A stretch of DNA of 64,000 bases from Actinomycetota bacterium (GCA_009701885.1 WLJH01000002.1:1-64000); one strand, 5' to 3'; counted from the first letter of the stretch, positions 49,228 to 59,958 are shown. Notes: a model not told the origin generated them from the sequence alone. Translations and numbers: made by a program.

Positions 49228-50459
49228 GGAGACCAGGCGCGACCCGAGGCACCACCACGCCGCAGCAGCCCATCCCCGGCGAGATCAAGGTCCTGATCGC
49301 CTCGGCGTTCGTCATCGCGATCGGCTTCGGGATCATCAGCCCGGTCCTGCCCGCCTACGCCCGCAGCTTCGATGTGGGCGTGGCGGCCGCGTCGTTCGTG
49401 GTCTCGATCTTCGCCTTCTTCCGCCTCCTGGGGGCACCGGGCAGCGGCGTGCTCGTCGCCCGGCTGGGGGAGCGGTGGGTCTACCTCACCGGCCTCGGCA
49501 TCGTCGCGGCGTCCTCGCTGCTGACCGCCGTCGCCCAGACCTACTGGCAGCTGCTGGTCTTCCGCGGCCTCGGCGGCCTCGGGTCGACGATGTTCACCGT
49601 CTCGGCGATGGCGCTGCTGGTGCGCCTGGCGCCCCCGACGATGCGCGGACGGGTCTCCTCGGCCTACGCCAGCTCGTTCCTCATCGGCGGCATGCTCGGC
49701 CCGGTGCTCGGCGGCCTCATGGCCGGGCTCGGTCTCCGCGTGCCCTTCGTCGTGTACGCCGCCGCGCTCGTCGTCGCCGCCCTCGTCGTGGGTGTCCGGC
49801 TCTCCCACGCCAGCCTCCGACCGGACCCGACCGCCACTGCGCAGGAGCCGATGCGGCTGGGGGAGGGCCTGCGCGACTCCGCCTACCGCGCCGCGCTCGC
49901 CTCGGCCTTCGCCAACGGATGGGCCAACTTCGGCGTGCGGGTCGCGATCGTCCCGCAGTTCGCCGTCGCGGTGCACGACGAGACCTGGGTCGCCGGCGTC
50001 GCGCTCGCGGTCGCCGCGGCCGGCACCGCGGCCAGCCTGCAGTTCTCCGGCAAGGTCACCGATACGGTGGGCCGCAAGCCGATGGTCGTGCTCGGCCTCG
50101 GCGTCACCGCCGTCTCGCTCGGCTCGCTGGGTCTCAGCGAGAGCCTCACCGTCCTGCTGGTGCTCTCCCTGGTCTCCGGCTTCGGCGCGGGCATGGTCAA
50201 CCCGGGGCAGCAGGCGACGGTCGCCGACGTCATCGGCAACCAGCGCTCCGGCGGCACCGTCCTCTCCACCTTCCAGATGGCCCAGGACGGCGGCGCGATC
50301 ATCGGCCCGGTCCTCATCGGCGTCGTCGCCGACCAGGCCGGCTGGGGCTGGGCGTTCGCGGTGACCGGACTGGTCAGCCTGCTGGCGCTGCCCCTGTGGC
50401 TGGCCGCCCGCGAGACGCTGCAGAAGGAGCCGGTGGCCGTCACGGCCGACCAGGGCTGA
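49224..50459 (+). CDS. MFS transporter
   Basis: The 411-residue membrane protein has about 12 hydrophobic segments. FGIISPVLPAYARSF marks helix 1, and an MFS motif A-like VTDTVGRKPMV lies between the halves. The upstream frame is a shadow of kynU; the GTG at 49224 overlaps the kynU stop. Coupling to kynU suggests transport of a tryptophan-pathway compound (uptake or export of kynurenine/anthranilate), but the family alone does not show this. Confidence 0.88.
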   Translation: MRRPGATRGTTTPQQPIPGEIKVLIASAFVIAIGFGIISPVLPAYARSFDVGVAAASFVVSIFAFFRLLGAPGSGVLVARLGERWVYLTGLGIVAASSLLTAVAQTYWQLLVFRGLGGLGSTMFTVSAMALLVRLAPPTMRGRVSSAYASSFLIGGMLGPVLGGLMAGLGLRVPFVVYAAALVVAALVVGVRLSHASLRPDPTATAQEPMRLGEGLRDSAYRAALASAFANGWANFGVRVAIVPQFAVAVHDETWVAGVALAVAAAGTAASLQFSGKVTDTVGRKPMVVLGLGVTAVSLGSLGLSESLTVLLVLSLVSGFGAGMVNPGQQATVADVIGNQRSGGTVLSTFQMAQDGGAIIGPVLIGVVADQAGWGWAFAVTGLVSLLALPLWLAARETLQKEPVAVTADQG

Positions 50460-50515
50460 TCGGCCTCGGCCGCCCGGCTGGTCAGCGGACCGCCGGAGCG
50501 GCAGGCTGTCCTCCC

Positions 50516-51220
50516 GTGAGCCCCTCGATCCCCGACGCCGACAAGCACGTCCTCTCCGACCACGACATCAGCACCGAGGTCGACGGCGGCCTGGAGGACT
50601 GGCGCCCGCTCTTCGGGCAGCTGGCCGCCCGCTTCGCGACCGGCGACTTCGCCACGGGCGCCCGCCTGGTGGCGAAGGTGGCCGAGGTCGCCGACGAGCA
50701 GGACCACCACCCCGACGTCGACCTGCGCTACGGCTTCGTCGAGGTGCGCACCTGGTCGCACGACGTCGGTGGGGTCACCCGCCGCGACCTGCGCCTGGCG
50801 CGCGCGGTCTCCGAGGCAGCGCACGCGCTGGGCGTCAGCGCCGTCCCCGGGCAGCTGCAGGCGGTCGAGTGGGCGCTCGACACCTGGGACGCAGGCGAGG
50901 TCAAGCCGTTCTGGGCCGCCGTGCTCGGCCTGGACGAGGCCGAGGACGACGCCGTCGACCCGGCCGGGCGATGGCCCTCGGTCTGGTTCCAGCCGACCGA
51001 GCAGCGTCCGGGGCACCTGGGGGAGCACCGCCAGCGCTGGCACGCCGACGTGCGGGTGCCGCCCGAGGTGGTCCAGGAGCGGATCACCGCCGTGCTCCAG
51101 GCCGGCGGCCGGCTGGTCAGCGACGACCAGGCGCCGGCGTTCTGGGTGCTCGAGGACCCTCAGGGCAACCGGGCCTGCCTCACCACCTGGCTCGGCCGCG
51201 GCCCGGGCCCGGCCGCCTGA
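50516..51220 (+). CDS. 4a-hydroxytetrahydrobiopterin dehydratase / VOC-domain fusion
   Basis: The 234-residue protein has two parts. Residues 1 to about 110 form a pterin-4a-carbinolamine dehydratase domain with the motif DEQDHHPDVDLRYGFVEV and TWSHDVGGVTRRDL. Residues about 120-232 form a glyoxalase/VOC-like domain (PFWAAVLGL, VWFQPTE, RWHADVRVPPE, FWVLEDPQGNRACL). The first recycles pterin cofactor of aromatic amino-acid hydroxylases; the second is of unknown substrate. The kynU context upstream fits aromatic amino-acid metabolism. Confidence 0.85.
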   Translation: MSPSIPDADKHVLSDHDISTEVDGGLEDWRPLFGQLAARFATGDFATGARLVAKVAEVADEQDHHPDVDLRYGFVEVRTWSHDVGGVTRRDLRLARAVSEAAHALGVSAVPGQLQAVEWALDTWDAGEVKPFWAAVLGLDEAEDDAVDPAGRWPSVWFQPTEQRPGHLGEHRQRWHADVRVPPEVVQERITAVLQAGGRLVSDDQAPAFWVLEDPQGNRACLTTWLGRGPGPAA

Positions 51221-51309
51221 CCGCCCACGATGCGGGACGCCCGTCTCAGATGATGGGACCGGGGCGCCTCCCGGATGACGCGCGGGGACAGGGGGGCTAC
51301 GGTGGCCGC

Positions 51310-51351
51310 ATGCGCCAGGACCTCCTCGTACGCACGCGACGCGTGAGCTGA
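51310..51351 (+). CDS. Short ilv leader peptide
   Basis: ATG at 51310 opens a 13-residue frame, MRQDLLVRTRRVS, ended by TGA. AGGGGGG lies upstream. Leu-Leu-Val codons near the start and a second Val near the end are what ribosome-stalling control of branched-chain amino-acid synthesis would need. It ends just before the competing hairpins. Confidence 0.65.
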   Translation: MRQDLLVRTRRVS

Positions 51352-51378
51352 TCGACCCCGATCCGGCCAGCGCGTCAT

Positions 51379-51412
51379 CCCCTCGTAGCCATCGTGGCCG
51401 GGGGGCTTTTTT
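51379..51412 (+). terminator. Intrinsic terminator in the ilvB leader
   Basis: The stem (CCCC and GCCA with TGGC and GGGG) and the following six-T run form the only clear rho-independent terminator with a U-tract in the window. It lies 64 bases before ilvB and must be bypassed for ilvBN expression. Confidence 0.75.
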
Positions 51413-51475
51413 GTGGGGCCATCCTGGTGGGGCAGCAGCCCCGACGAGCAGTAGGACAGAGGAGACGAGCAGGGC

Positions 51476-53224
51476 ATGAGCGAGATCACCGGCGCACAGA
51501 GCCTGGTCCGGTCGCTGGAGGCGGCCGGCGCGGACAACATCTTCGGCATCCCGGGCGGTGCCATCCTCCCGGCGTACGACCCCCTCATGGACTCCTCCAT
51601 CCGCCACATCCTGGTGCGCCACGAGCAGGGTGCCGGCCACGCCGCCCAGGGGTACGCCGCGGCGACCGGCCGGGTCGGCGTCTGCATGGCGACCTCGGGC
51701 CCGGGCGCGACCAACCTGGTCACCCCGATCGCCGACGCCTACATGGACTCGGTCCCGATGGTGGCCGTCACCGGGCAGGTGGGTGCCTCGATGATCGGCA
51801 CCGACGCCTTCCAGGAGGCCGACATCCGCGGCATCACGATGCCGATCACCAAGCACAACTTCCTCGTCACCGACCCCGCCGACATCCCGCGCACCGTCGC
51901 CGAGGCGTTCTACATCGCCTCGACCGGGCGCCCCGGCCCGGTGCTGGTGGACGTCGCGAAGTCGGCGCTGCAGTCGATGACCACCTTCGCCTGGCCCACC
52001 GAGATCTCCCTGCCGGGCTACCGCCCCGTCACCAAGCCGCACTCCAAGCAGATCCGCGAGGCCGCCCGGCTCATCCTGGAGTCCCGCAAGCCCGTGCTGT
52101 ACGTCGGCGGCGGCACGATCCGCGCCAACGCCCACCAGGAGCTGCGGGTCCTCGCCGAGCTCACCGGCATGCCGGTCGTGACGACGCTGATGGCCCTGGG
52201 CGCCTTCCCCGACAGCCACCCCCAGCACCTCGGCATGCCGGGCATGCACGGCACGGTCGCCGCCGTGGCCGCGCTGCAGAAGAGCGACCTGATCATCAGC
52301 CTGGGTGCGCGCTTCGACGACCGGGTCACCGGCAACCTGGACTCCTTCGCCCCGCACGCCAAGGTCATCCACGCCGACATCGACCCGGCCGAGATCGGCA
52401 AGAACCGGCACGCCGACGTCCCGATCGTGGGCGACTGCCGCGAGGTCATCTCCGACCTCGTGGTCGCGCTCCAGGCCGAGCAGGACGCCGGGCACACCGG
52501 TGACTACGAGGGGTGGGTCGGCTACCTGGCCGGGCTCAAGCAGCGCTACCCGCTGGGCTACGAGACGCCCGCGGAGGGCCTGGCCCCGCAGTACGTCATC
52601 CAGCGCCTCTCCGACATCGCCGGCCCCGACGCGATCTACACCTCCGGCGTCGGCCAGCACCAGATGTGGGCCGCGCACTTCGTGAAGTACGAGAAGCCGC
52701 GCACCTGGTTGAACTCCGGTGGCCTCGGCACCATGGGCTACTCCGTCCCGGCCGCGATGGGCGCCAAGGTCGGCTGCCCCGACACCACCGTGTGGTCCAT
52801 CGACGGCGACGGCTGCTTCCAGATGACCAACCAGGAGCTGGCCACCTGCGCGATCGAGGGCATCCCGATCAAGGTCGCGGTCATCAACAACGAGTCGCTC
52901 GGCATGGTGCGCCAGTGGCAGACGCTCTTCTACAACGAGCGCTACTCCAACACCAACCTGCAGCGCCACGACGGCCCCGTGCGGATCCCCGACTTCGTGA
53001 AGCTGGCCGACGCCTACGGCTGCGTGGGCCTGGCCTGCGACAGCGCCGACGAGGTCGACGCCACGATCGAGAAGGCCATGGAGATCAACGACGTCCCCGT
53101 CGTGGTCGACTTCCGCGTGCACCGCGACGCCATGGTCTGGCCGATGGTCGCCGCCGGCACCAGCAACGACGAGATCAAGTACGCCCGGGACCTCGCGCCC
53201 GAGTGGGAACACGACGAGCTGTGA
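51476..53224 (+). CDS. ilvB: Acetolactate synthase large subunit
   Basis: The 582-residue ThDP enzyme condenses pyruvate (or with 2-ketobutyrate) as the first common step of branched-chain amino-acid synthesis. It begins [20 protein letters not shown] with the ThDP glutamate in [14 protein letters not shown]. The ThDP motif [15 protein letters not shown] and [11 protein letters not shown] are intact. The ATG is at 51476. It is followed by the regulatory subunit 14 bases later and controlled by the upstream attenuator. Confidence 0.97.
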   Translation: MSEITGAQSLVRSLEAAGADNIFGIPGGAILPAYDPLMDSSIRHILVRHEQGAGHAAQGYAAATGRVGVCMATSGPGATNLVTPIADAYMDSVPMVAVTGQVGASMIGTDAFQEADIRGITMPITKHNFLVTDPADIPRTVAEAFYIASTGRPGPVLVDVAKSALQSMTTFAWPTEISLPGYRPVTKPHSKQIREAARLILESRKPVLYVGGGTIRANAHQELRVLAELTGMPVVTTLMALGAFPDSHPQHLGMPGMHGTVAAVAALQKSDLIISLGARFDDRVTGNLDSFAPHAKVIHADIDPAEIGKNRHADVPIVGDCREVISDLVVALQAEQDAGHTGDYEGWVGYLAGLKQRYPLGYETPAEGLAPQYVIQRLSDIAGPDAIYTSGVGQHQMWAAHFVKYEKPRTWLNSGGLGTMGYSVPAAMGAKVGCPDTTVWSIDGDGCFQMTNQELATCAIEGIPIKVAVINNESLGMVRQWQTLFYNERYSNTNLQRHDGPVRIPDFVKLADAYGCVGLACDSADEVDATIEKAMEINDVPVVVDFRVHRDAMVWPMVAAGTSNDEIKYARDLAPEWEHDEL

Positions 53225-53238
53225 GGGCCTGAGACCAG

Positions 53239-53781
53239 ATGAGCAAGCACACCCTGTCCGTCCTCGTGGAGGACCGTCCCGGCGTCCTGACCCGGATCGC
53301 CGGACTGTTCTCCCGCCGCGGCTTCAACATCGAGAGCCTCGCGGTGGGCCCGACCGAGCACGACGGGATCTCCCGGATGACCATCGTGGTCAACGTCGAG
53401 GAGTCCCCGCTCGAGCAGGTCACCAAGCAGCTGAACAAGCTGGTCGAGGTGATCAAGATCGTCGAGCTCGACCCGACCGCCTCGGTCCACCGCGAGCTGG
53501 TCCTGGTCAAGGTCGCGGCCACCGCCGAGACCCGCGGCCAGGTGCTCGACACCGTCCAGCTCTTCCGCGCCAAGGTCGTCGACGTCGCCCCCGACGCGGT
53601 GACGATCCAGGTCACCGGCAACGCCGACAAGATCGCCGACTTCCTGCGGGTCGTGGAGCCCTTCGGCATCCGCGAGCTCGTGCAGTCGGGCATGGTCGCG
53701 ATCGGTCGCGGCTCCCGCTCGATCTCCGAGCGCAACCTGCGCCCGGTCTCGGTCCCCGCCCCGACGGCAGCCACCGCCGGC

Positions 53782-53784
<3 letters not shown>
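53239..53784 (+). CDS. ilvN: Acetolactate synthase small subunit
   Basis: The 181-residue regulatory subunit begins with an ACT domain (HTLSVLVEDRPGVLTRIAGL, RRGFNIESLAVG) that mediates valine feedback, followed by the C-terminal activation domain. The ATG is 14 bases after ilvB. The stop codon TGA (53782-53784) is the first three bases of a family A repeat, so the gene end coincides with the repeat boundary. Confidence 0.97.
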
Positions 53785-54922
<1,138 letters not shown>

Positions 54923-54950
54923 CCGGCGGCCCCGCACCACCACGCACCGA

Positions 54951-54988
54951 CAGCCGAGCCGGGTCCCGACAGGGGCCCGGCTCGGCTG
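54951..54988. terminator. Bidirectional terminator after ilvC
   Basis: A 16-base stem starting cagccgagccggg (54951-54966) pairs with gggcccggctcggctg (54973-54988) with one mismatch. It lies between ilvC and the convergent ABC permease gene. Confidence 0.75.
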
Positions 54989-55013
54989 CGTCGTACGTCG
55001 TGGTCGGCGGCCG

Positions 55014-55850
55014 CTACTTCACCTCGGCCCGCACCAGGCGCCACAGTCCCCAGGTCAGCGGCAGGAGCAGCCAGACCGTGGTGGTGACGCCCAGCTGCGC
55101 CCAGTACTCCCCGTCGGTGGGCAGGCCCTCGAAGAGCTGGCTCTGCGTGAAGTTCCAGTCCACCCAGGGCTGGATGTCGGCGAACCACTGCTGGGCCGCC
55201 GCCAGCGTCATCGTGAGCGGCACCAGCACGAAGCTGATGACCAGGTAGCCCACCAGCGCCGCCGGCGAGCTGCGCAGCACCGCGCCGAGCATGAAGCCCA
55301 GGAAGACGCCGAGCACGTTGGCCAGGACGATGGCGGTGAAGTCGGAGACGCTGACGTCCCAGATCGCGTCGGTGCCGTTGAGGGCGGAGCCGACGAGGTT
55401 GCCCACGACGCCCACGGCCGCGGCGACCAGCATCCCGGCGACGGCCACGACGAGGGCACCGGCCGCCTTGGCGGTGATGACCCGGCCGCGGTGGGGCACC
55501 AGGGTGAAGGTGGTCAGGCCGTTGCGCTGGCTCCACTCGCTCGTCACGGACAGGACCGCGATCACCGGCAGCAGCACCGCCATCGGGAAGCCGACCGCAG
55601 CGGCGAAGGTCTCGTAGGTGACCTGGTCGTCGGGGGCCCACAGCACGACGGCGGCCGAGGCCAGCGCGGCGAGGATCCCGATCGAGGCCATCAGCCACAG
55701 CCCCGAGCGGGTGTCGAACATCTTGCGCAGCTCGACCTTGAGCAGCCGCGCGAAGGGGATGGGTGCGGGAGCGGCCCGGTCGGCGTACGCCGACGGGGTG
55801 CCGCCCGGGGCCGCGGCGGCGGCGCTCGGGCTGGTCGTCAGGGTGGTCAT
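55014..55850 (-). CDS. ABC-2 type transporter permease
   Basis: The 278-residue protein has about six hydrophobic segments after a cytoplasmic N-terminus (FARLLKVELRKMFDTRSGLWL), the usual start of ABC-2 exporter permeases. The ATG overlaps the stop of the ATPase gene by four bases. Together they form an exporter of unknown substrate; no regulator or substrate gene is adjacent. Confidence 0.87.
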   Translation of the reverse strand: MTTLTTSPSAAAAAPGGTPSAYADRAAPAPIPFARLLKVELRKMFDTRSGLWLMASIGILAALASAAVVLWAPDDQVTYETFAAAVGFPMAVLLPVIAVLSVTSEWSQRNGLTTFTLVPHRGRVITAKAAGALVVAVAGMLVAAAVGVVGNLVGSALNGTDAIWDVSVSDFTAIVLANVLGVFLGFMLGAVLRSSPAALVGYLVISFVLVPLTMTLAAAQQWFADIQPWVDWNFTQSQLFEGLPTDGEYWAQLGVTTTVWLLLPLTWGLWRLVRAEVK

Positions 55851-56755
55851 GCTGCGGCCTCTCTCTGCGTGTCGGCGGTGAGCTGGAGGAACATCTCCTC
55901 GAGCCCCGCGCCGTCGGCGGCGCGCAGCTCGAGCAGGGGGAGGCCGGCCGCGAGCGCGACCTGGCCCGTGGTGGCCAGGGAGGCGTCGGTGCGCAGGCCC
56001 GCGGTGGGGTCGGCGGGGTCGACCCGCTCGACGGTCCAGCCGGCCGCGGTGAGCGCGACAGCGAGGGCACCCACCTCGGGTGCCCGCACCAGGGTGCGGT
56101 CGTCGTGGAGGAGCTCCTCCTTGGTGCCCTGGGCCACGACGCGGCCGTGCCCGATCACGACGATGTCGTCGGCGATGACCTCGATCTCGTGCAGCAGGTG
56201 CGAGGAGAGCAGCACGGTCCCACCGCGCCGGGCGTGGTCGCGCAGCAGGTCGCGCATCCAGCGGATGCCCGCGGGGTCCAGGCCGTTGGCCGGCTCGTCG
56301 AGCACGAGCACGGCGGGGTCGCCGAGCAGGGCGGTGGCCAGGCCGAGTCGCTGGCGCATGCCCAGGGAGTAGTCGCGGACGCGGCGGCCGGCCTCCTGCT
56401 CGGTCAAGGAAACCAGGTCGAGCATCTCGGCGACCCGGGCGCGGGGGAGTCCCATCGTCTCGGCAGCCACCCGCAGCACCTCGCGGCCGGTGCGGCCGGC
56501 GTGCTGCGCGGAGGCGTCGAGGAGGACCCCGATCTCCAGGCCCGGGTTGGGCAGGTCGGCGTACCGGCGGCCCAGGACGCTGGCCGTCCCGCTGGTGGCG
56601 GGGGTGAGCCCGGCGAGGATCCGCAGGGAGGTGGACTTGCCGGCGCCGTTGGGGCCGAGGAAGCCTGTCACGCGCCCGGGGCGGGCGCTGAAGGTCACGT
56701 GGTCGACGGCGAGGTGGTCGCCGTAGCGCTTGGTCAGCTCGTGGATCTCGATCAT
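55847..56755 (-). CDS. ABC transporter ATP-binding protein
   Basis: The 302-residue ATPase has Walker A LGPNGAGKSTS, signature YSLGMRQRLG and Walker B VLVLDEPANGLDP, of the DrrA/CcmA-like group that pairs with ABC-2 permeases. The ATG at 56755 starts MIEIHELTKRYGD; upstream frame is shadow. The C-terminal 80 residues are the extra domain typical of such exporters. Confidence 0.92.
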   Translation of the reverse strand: MIEIHELTKRYGDHLAVDHVTFSARPGRVTGFLGPNGAGKSTSLRILAGLTPATSGTASVLGRRYADLPNPGLEIGVLLDASAQHAGRTGREVLRVAAETMGLPRARVAEMLDLVSLTEQEAGRRVRDYSLGMRQRLGLATALLGDPAVLVLDEPANGLDPAGIRWMRDLLRDHARRGGTVLLSSHLLHEIEVIADDIVVIGHGRVVAQGTKEELLHDDRTLVRAPEVGALAVALTAAGWTVERVDPADPTAGLRTDASLATTGQVALAAGLPLLELRAADGAGLEEMFLQLTADTQREAAA

Positions 56756-56951
56756 GGGTCGAGCCTCGCGGCGTCGAGGGGTCCGGCACATCGGGGAGCA
56801 CCACCCAGCCGACCCCTGGCGCGACCCCGAGCCCACCCTGAGGTCGACCCCGGGTCGTGGCCTCGGGCGGCGTACCGGGTTGTGGGGATCCTGTGGCCAA
56901 GACGGGCACCTGGAGCGGAATGCCGGCCGGTCGGTGAGGGTTCAACCACAC

Positions 56952-57686
56952 ATGCGGATCGAGATCTGGAGCGACGTCGTCTGCCCGTGGTGCTTCGTCG
57001 GGAAGCGGCGCCTCGAGCGCGCGCTGGAGTCCTTCGAGCACGCCGACCAGGTGGAGGTCGTGTGGCGTTCCTTCCAGCTCGACCCCTCGGCCCCGCCGCA
57101 CGGCCACGGTGCCGAGCGCCAGCTGACCACGCCCGTGCTGGCCCGGAAGTACGGCCGCCCCGAGGACGAGATGCGCGACATGCAGCAGCAGCTCGTCGAC
57201 CTCGCGGCCGAGGAGGGGCTGGCCTTCCGGCTCTTCGAGACCGTGCACACCAGCACTCTCGACGCCCACCGGCTGCTGCACCTCGCCCTGGACCAGGGGG
57301 GCCTCGACCTGCAGGGCCGCCTCAAGGAGGCGCTGCTCTCGGCGTACTTCGAGGACGCCGCCGACATCGGTGACCACCAGGTGCTGCGCCGCGAGGCGCT
57401 CGCCCTGGATCTCGACCCCGAGCGGCTCGAGGAGGTGCTGGCGGGCGAGGAGTACGCCGACGCGGTCGCCGCGGACATCGACGCAGCCCAGGGCCTCGGG
57501 GTCAGCGGCGTGCCGTTCTTCGTGGTCGACCGGCGCTACGCCGTCTCCGGGGCGCAGCCCACCGAGGTCTTCAGCCGGCTGCTCGACCGGGCCTGGTCCG
57601 AGGCGCACCCGCCGGTTCAGCTCGTGGGCGGGGCCGTCGGCGGTGCGGCCGGTGACGCCTGCGGCATCGACGGCTCGGCCTGCTGA
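56952..57686 (+). CDS. DsbA family oxidoreductase (FrnE-like)
   Basis: The 244-residue thioredoxin-fold protein has active site C11-P-W-C14 (SDVVCPWCFVG) and a helical insertion, with VSGVPFFVVD as the cis-proline loop. No signal peptide, so it acts in the cytosol, as in the FrnE group involved in polyketide or stress-related thiol chemistry. It ends GDACGIDGSAC, with two extra cysteines. It is convergent with the ABC-F gene. Confidence 0.9.
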   Translation: MRIEIWSDVVCPWCFVGKRRLERALESFEHADQVEVVWRSFQLDPSAPPHGHGAERQLTTPVLARKYGRPEDEMRDMQQQLVDLAAEEGLAFRLFETVHTSTLDAHRLLHLALDQGGLDLQGRLKEALLSAYFEDAADIGDHQVLRREALALDLDPERLEEVLAGEEYADAVAADIDAAQGLGVSGVPFFVVDRRYAVSGAQPTEVFSRLLDRAWSEAHPPVQLVGGAVGGAAGDACGIDGSAC

Positions 57687-57705
57687 CGCAGCCCCCGCCC
57701 CGGGC

Positions 57706-59325
57706 TCAGCAGGCCGCGGGTCCGTCCAGGTCCAGCACCCGGTCGACCCCCACCTCCTCGAGGAATCCGGGGTCGTGGCTGACCACCACGAGCGCGCCGC
57801 GGTAGGACGCCAGCGCGGTCACCAGGGCGTCGTACGACGCCAGGTCGAGGTTGTTGGTGGGCTCGTCGAGCAGCAGCAGCTGCGGCGCGGGGTCGGCCAG
57901 CAGCAGCGTCGCGAGGCTGGCACGGAACCGCTCGCCGCCGGAGAGCGCGGACACCTGCTTGTCGCCGGCGCCGCCGCGGAAGAGGAAGCGCGCGAGCAGC
58001 GCGCGGACCTCGGTGGCCGTCGCTCCCGGGTGGGCGGCGTGGACGTTGCCGGCGACGGTGAGGGACTCCTCGAGCACGTCGAGGCGCTGGGGGAGCAGCG
58101 CGGTCGGCACGTGCACCGCGACGCTGCCGGCCAGCGGCCCCAGCCGCCCGGCGAGGGTGTGCAGCAGCGTGGACTTGCCGGCGCCGTTGCGGCCCACGAC
58201 GGCGACCCGCTCCGGCCCGGCCAGGTCCAGCTCCACCGGCCGACCGGTGCGCAGGACCAGCCCGTCGGTGCTGAGCACCCGGCGCCCGCGCGGCACCGCC
58301 GTGCCGGGCAGGTCCACCCGGATCGCGGAGTCGTCGCCCACGGCGAGCTCGGCGGTGCCCAGCCGCTCGCGGGCCTGCTCGAGCCTCTGGTCCTGGGTGG
58401 TGCGGAGGCTGCCCGCGCCCTTCTCGGCACGGTTGCGCAGGAAGTCGCGGGCTGCCTTCGCGGTGTCGGGGGCGTCGCGCCGGGCCATCCGCGAGCGGGC
58501 CGCCAGCAGCTGCTCGGTGGTGCGCCGGTCCCGTTGCTGACGCCGTACGTCGGCGCGCGCGACGGCCACGGCGTGCTCGGCCGCCTCGCGCTCGGTGGCG
58601 ACCTGCGCGGCGTAGGACGACCAGCCCCCGCCGTACCAGGTCACCGTCGTGGGCCCCTGCCGCGGCGTGCGGAGCTCGCCGACCCGGTCGACCCGTTCGA
58701 GCAGCTCGCGGTCGTGACTGACGACCAGCAGCGTGCCCGACCAGGAGCCGACGACCTCGTGCAGCACCGCGCGGGCGTCCCGGTCGAGGTTGTTGGTCGG
58801 CTCGTCCAGCAGCAGCACGTCGGGCCGGGCCAGGAGCAGTCCGGCGAGCGCCAGCCGCACCGCCTCCCCGCCGGAGACCTCGCCGACGCGGCGGTCGAGC
58901 AGCCCTCCGGGCAGGCCGAGCCGCTCGAGCTGGGCACGGGCGCGCTCGTCCACGTCCCAGTCCGCCCCGACGGCGTCGAAGTCGGCCGGGTCCACCGAGC
59001 CGGCCTCGATCCGGCGCAGCGCGCGCCGGGTCGCACCGAGGCCGAGGAAGTCCTCGACCGGCTGCTCGACCCGCAGCGCGAGGTCCTGCGGCAGGAGGCC
59101 GATGCTGCTCGGGTCCGGGCCGGTCACGTGGCCCGCGCTCGGTGCGAGCCGGCCGGCGAGCAGGTGCAGCAGGGTCGACTTCCCCGACCCGTTGGCGCCG
59201 ACCAGGCCGGAGCGGCCCGCGGGGACGAGCAGGTCGAGGCCGCGCAGGGTCGTGGTGCCGTCGGGTCGCGCGAGGTCGAGGCCGTGGACGGCCAGGGCAG
59301 GGCTGTGCGCAGGGGTGGCGGGCAT
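57706..59325 (-). CDS. ABC-F family ATPase
   Basis: The 539-residue protein has two ABC domains on one chain and no membrane helices. Walker A motifs are [13 protein letters not shown] and [13 protein letters not shown]; signatures are [11 protein letters not shown] and [11 protein letters not shown]; a charged linker separates them. ABC-F proteins act on the ribosome as translation factors or antibiotic-protection factors. The divergent Arr gene makes a resistance role plausible. The ATG lies 171 bases from Arr. Confidence 0.88.
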   Translation of the reverse strand: MPATPAHSPALAVHGLDLARPDGTTTLRGLDLLVPAGRSGLVGANGSGKSTLLHLLAGRLAPSAGHVTGPDPSSIGLLPQDLALRVEQPVEDFLGLGATRRALRRIEAGSVDPADFDAVGADWDVDERARAQLERLGLPGGLLDRRVGEVSGGEAVRLALAGLLLARPDVLLLDEPTNNLDRDARAVLHEVVGSWSGTLLVVSHDRELLERVDRVGELRTPRQGPTTVTWYGGGWSSYAAQVATEREAAEHAVAVARADVRRQQRDRRTTEQLLAARSRMARRDAPDTAKAARDFLRNRAEKGAGSLRTTQDQRLEQARERLGTAELAVGDDSAIRVDLPGTAVPRGRRVLSTDGLVLRTGRPVELDLAGPERVAVVGRNGAGKSTLLHTLAGRLGPLAGSVAVHVPTALLPQRLDVLEESLTVAGNVHAAHPGATATEVRALLARFLFRGGAGDKQVSALSGGERFRASLATLLLADPAPQLLLLDEPTNNLDLASYDALVTALASYRGALVVVSHDPGFLEEVGVDRVLDLDGPAAC

Positions 59326-59395
59326 GTCGCTCCTGGGGTGCGAGACGTCGGGTCGGCCCCGGAGCGCGTGGCGTCCGGGGTCGGGGGCGGCGTGC

Positions 59396-59419
59396 TCACA
59401 CGAGCAACGGCGGCTCCTG
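59396..59419 (-). promoter_or_regulatory. Possible mini-uORF (TTG CTC GTG TGA) in the ABC-F leader
   Basis: On the minus strand CAGGAG (59414-59419) is followed six bases later by TTG CTC GTG TGA (59407-59396). A CCCCGGA/TCCGGGG hairpin (59357-59380) then lies before the ABC-F start. This resembles the leader-ORF control of some antibiotic-resistance ABC-F genes, but it may be chance. Confidence 0.3.
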
Positions 59420-59496
59420 CCAGGAGGGGGTGGGACGGAACGAGGCTAGGTGGCGGGCGGGTGCGTCGGCGAGGGATTTTCGGCGAGGATGGCCGG

Positions 59497-59958
59497 GTGG
59501 AGCTGCCTGCCGAGCCGCGTCGCGCGGTGACCTACGACGACCACGGCCACGTGCGGGGGCCGTTCCTGCACGGCACCCGCGCGGTGCTGGCACCGGGTGA
59601 GGAGCTGCGGACCGGCTACACCTCGGCGTACCAGCAGGGGAGGGTGCTGCGCCACGTCTACTTCACGACCCTGGTGACGACCGCCGCCTGGGGAGCCCAG
59701 CTCTCCTGCGCCCTGAGCGGTGAGGACGGCCCCGGCCACGTCTACGAGGTCGAGCCGCTCGCGCCCTTCGAGGACGACCCCAACGTCACCGACAAGAGGT
59801 TCCCCGGCAACCCGACGCAGTCCTTCCGGACCGAGGGCGCGCTCCGTGTCGTGCGCGAGGTGGACGACTGGCCGCCGCACCCGCCGGAGGCGGTGGCGCA
59901 GATGCTCGCGAGCCTGCAGCAGCTGCGAGCCCAGGGCGCCGACGTCATCCTCGACTAG
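59497..59958 (+). CDS. arr: Rifampin ADP-ribosyltransferase (Arr) family
   Basis: The 153-residue protein matches Arr: FLHGTRAVLAPGEELRTGYTS (NAD-binding His and Tyr region), HVYFTT, AAWGAQLSCAL, then VEPLAPFEDDPNVTDKRFPG and GNPTQSFRT. The EDDPNVTDK motif carries the conserved Asp. Arr inactivates rifamycins by ADP-ribosylation using NAD+. It is slightly longer than M. smegmatis Arr (about 140). Activity on rifampin is inferred. GTG start; the stop overlaps the convergent pepE gene by four bases. Confidence 0.93.
   Translation: MELPAEPRRAVTYDDHGHVRGPFLHGTRAVLAPGEELRTGYTSAYQQGRVLRHVYFTTLVTTAAWGAQLSCALSGEDGPGHVYEVEPLAPFEDDPNVTDKRFPGNPTQSFRTEGALRVVREVDDWPPHPPEAVAQMLASLQQLRAQGADVILD

Larger units (their letters stand above)
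51273..51412 (+). promoter_or_regulatory. ilvB attenuator with leader peptide
   Basis: An attenuator-like leader precedes ilvB. GGATGACGCG (51273-51282) is the exact complement of CGCGTCATCC (51371-51380), and GGCTAC (51295-51300) can pair with GTAGCC (51385-51390). Both pairings compete with a terminator stem CCCC..GCCA-tcg-TGGC..GGGG, which is followed by CTTTTTTG (51379-51412). A 13-codon leader ORF lies inside. Shortage of leucine or valine would stall the ribosome and change the fold. Confidence 0.7.

Noticed and set aside
49883..53212. 1109-codon minus-strand frame across the MFS, PCD-VOC and ilvB genes
   Set aside because: It spans three recognised plus-strand genes and has no motif.
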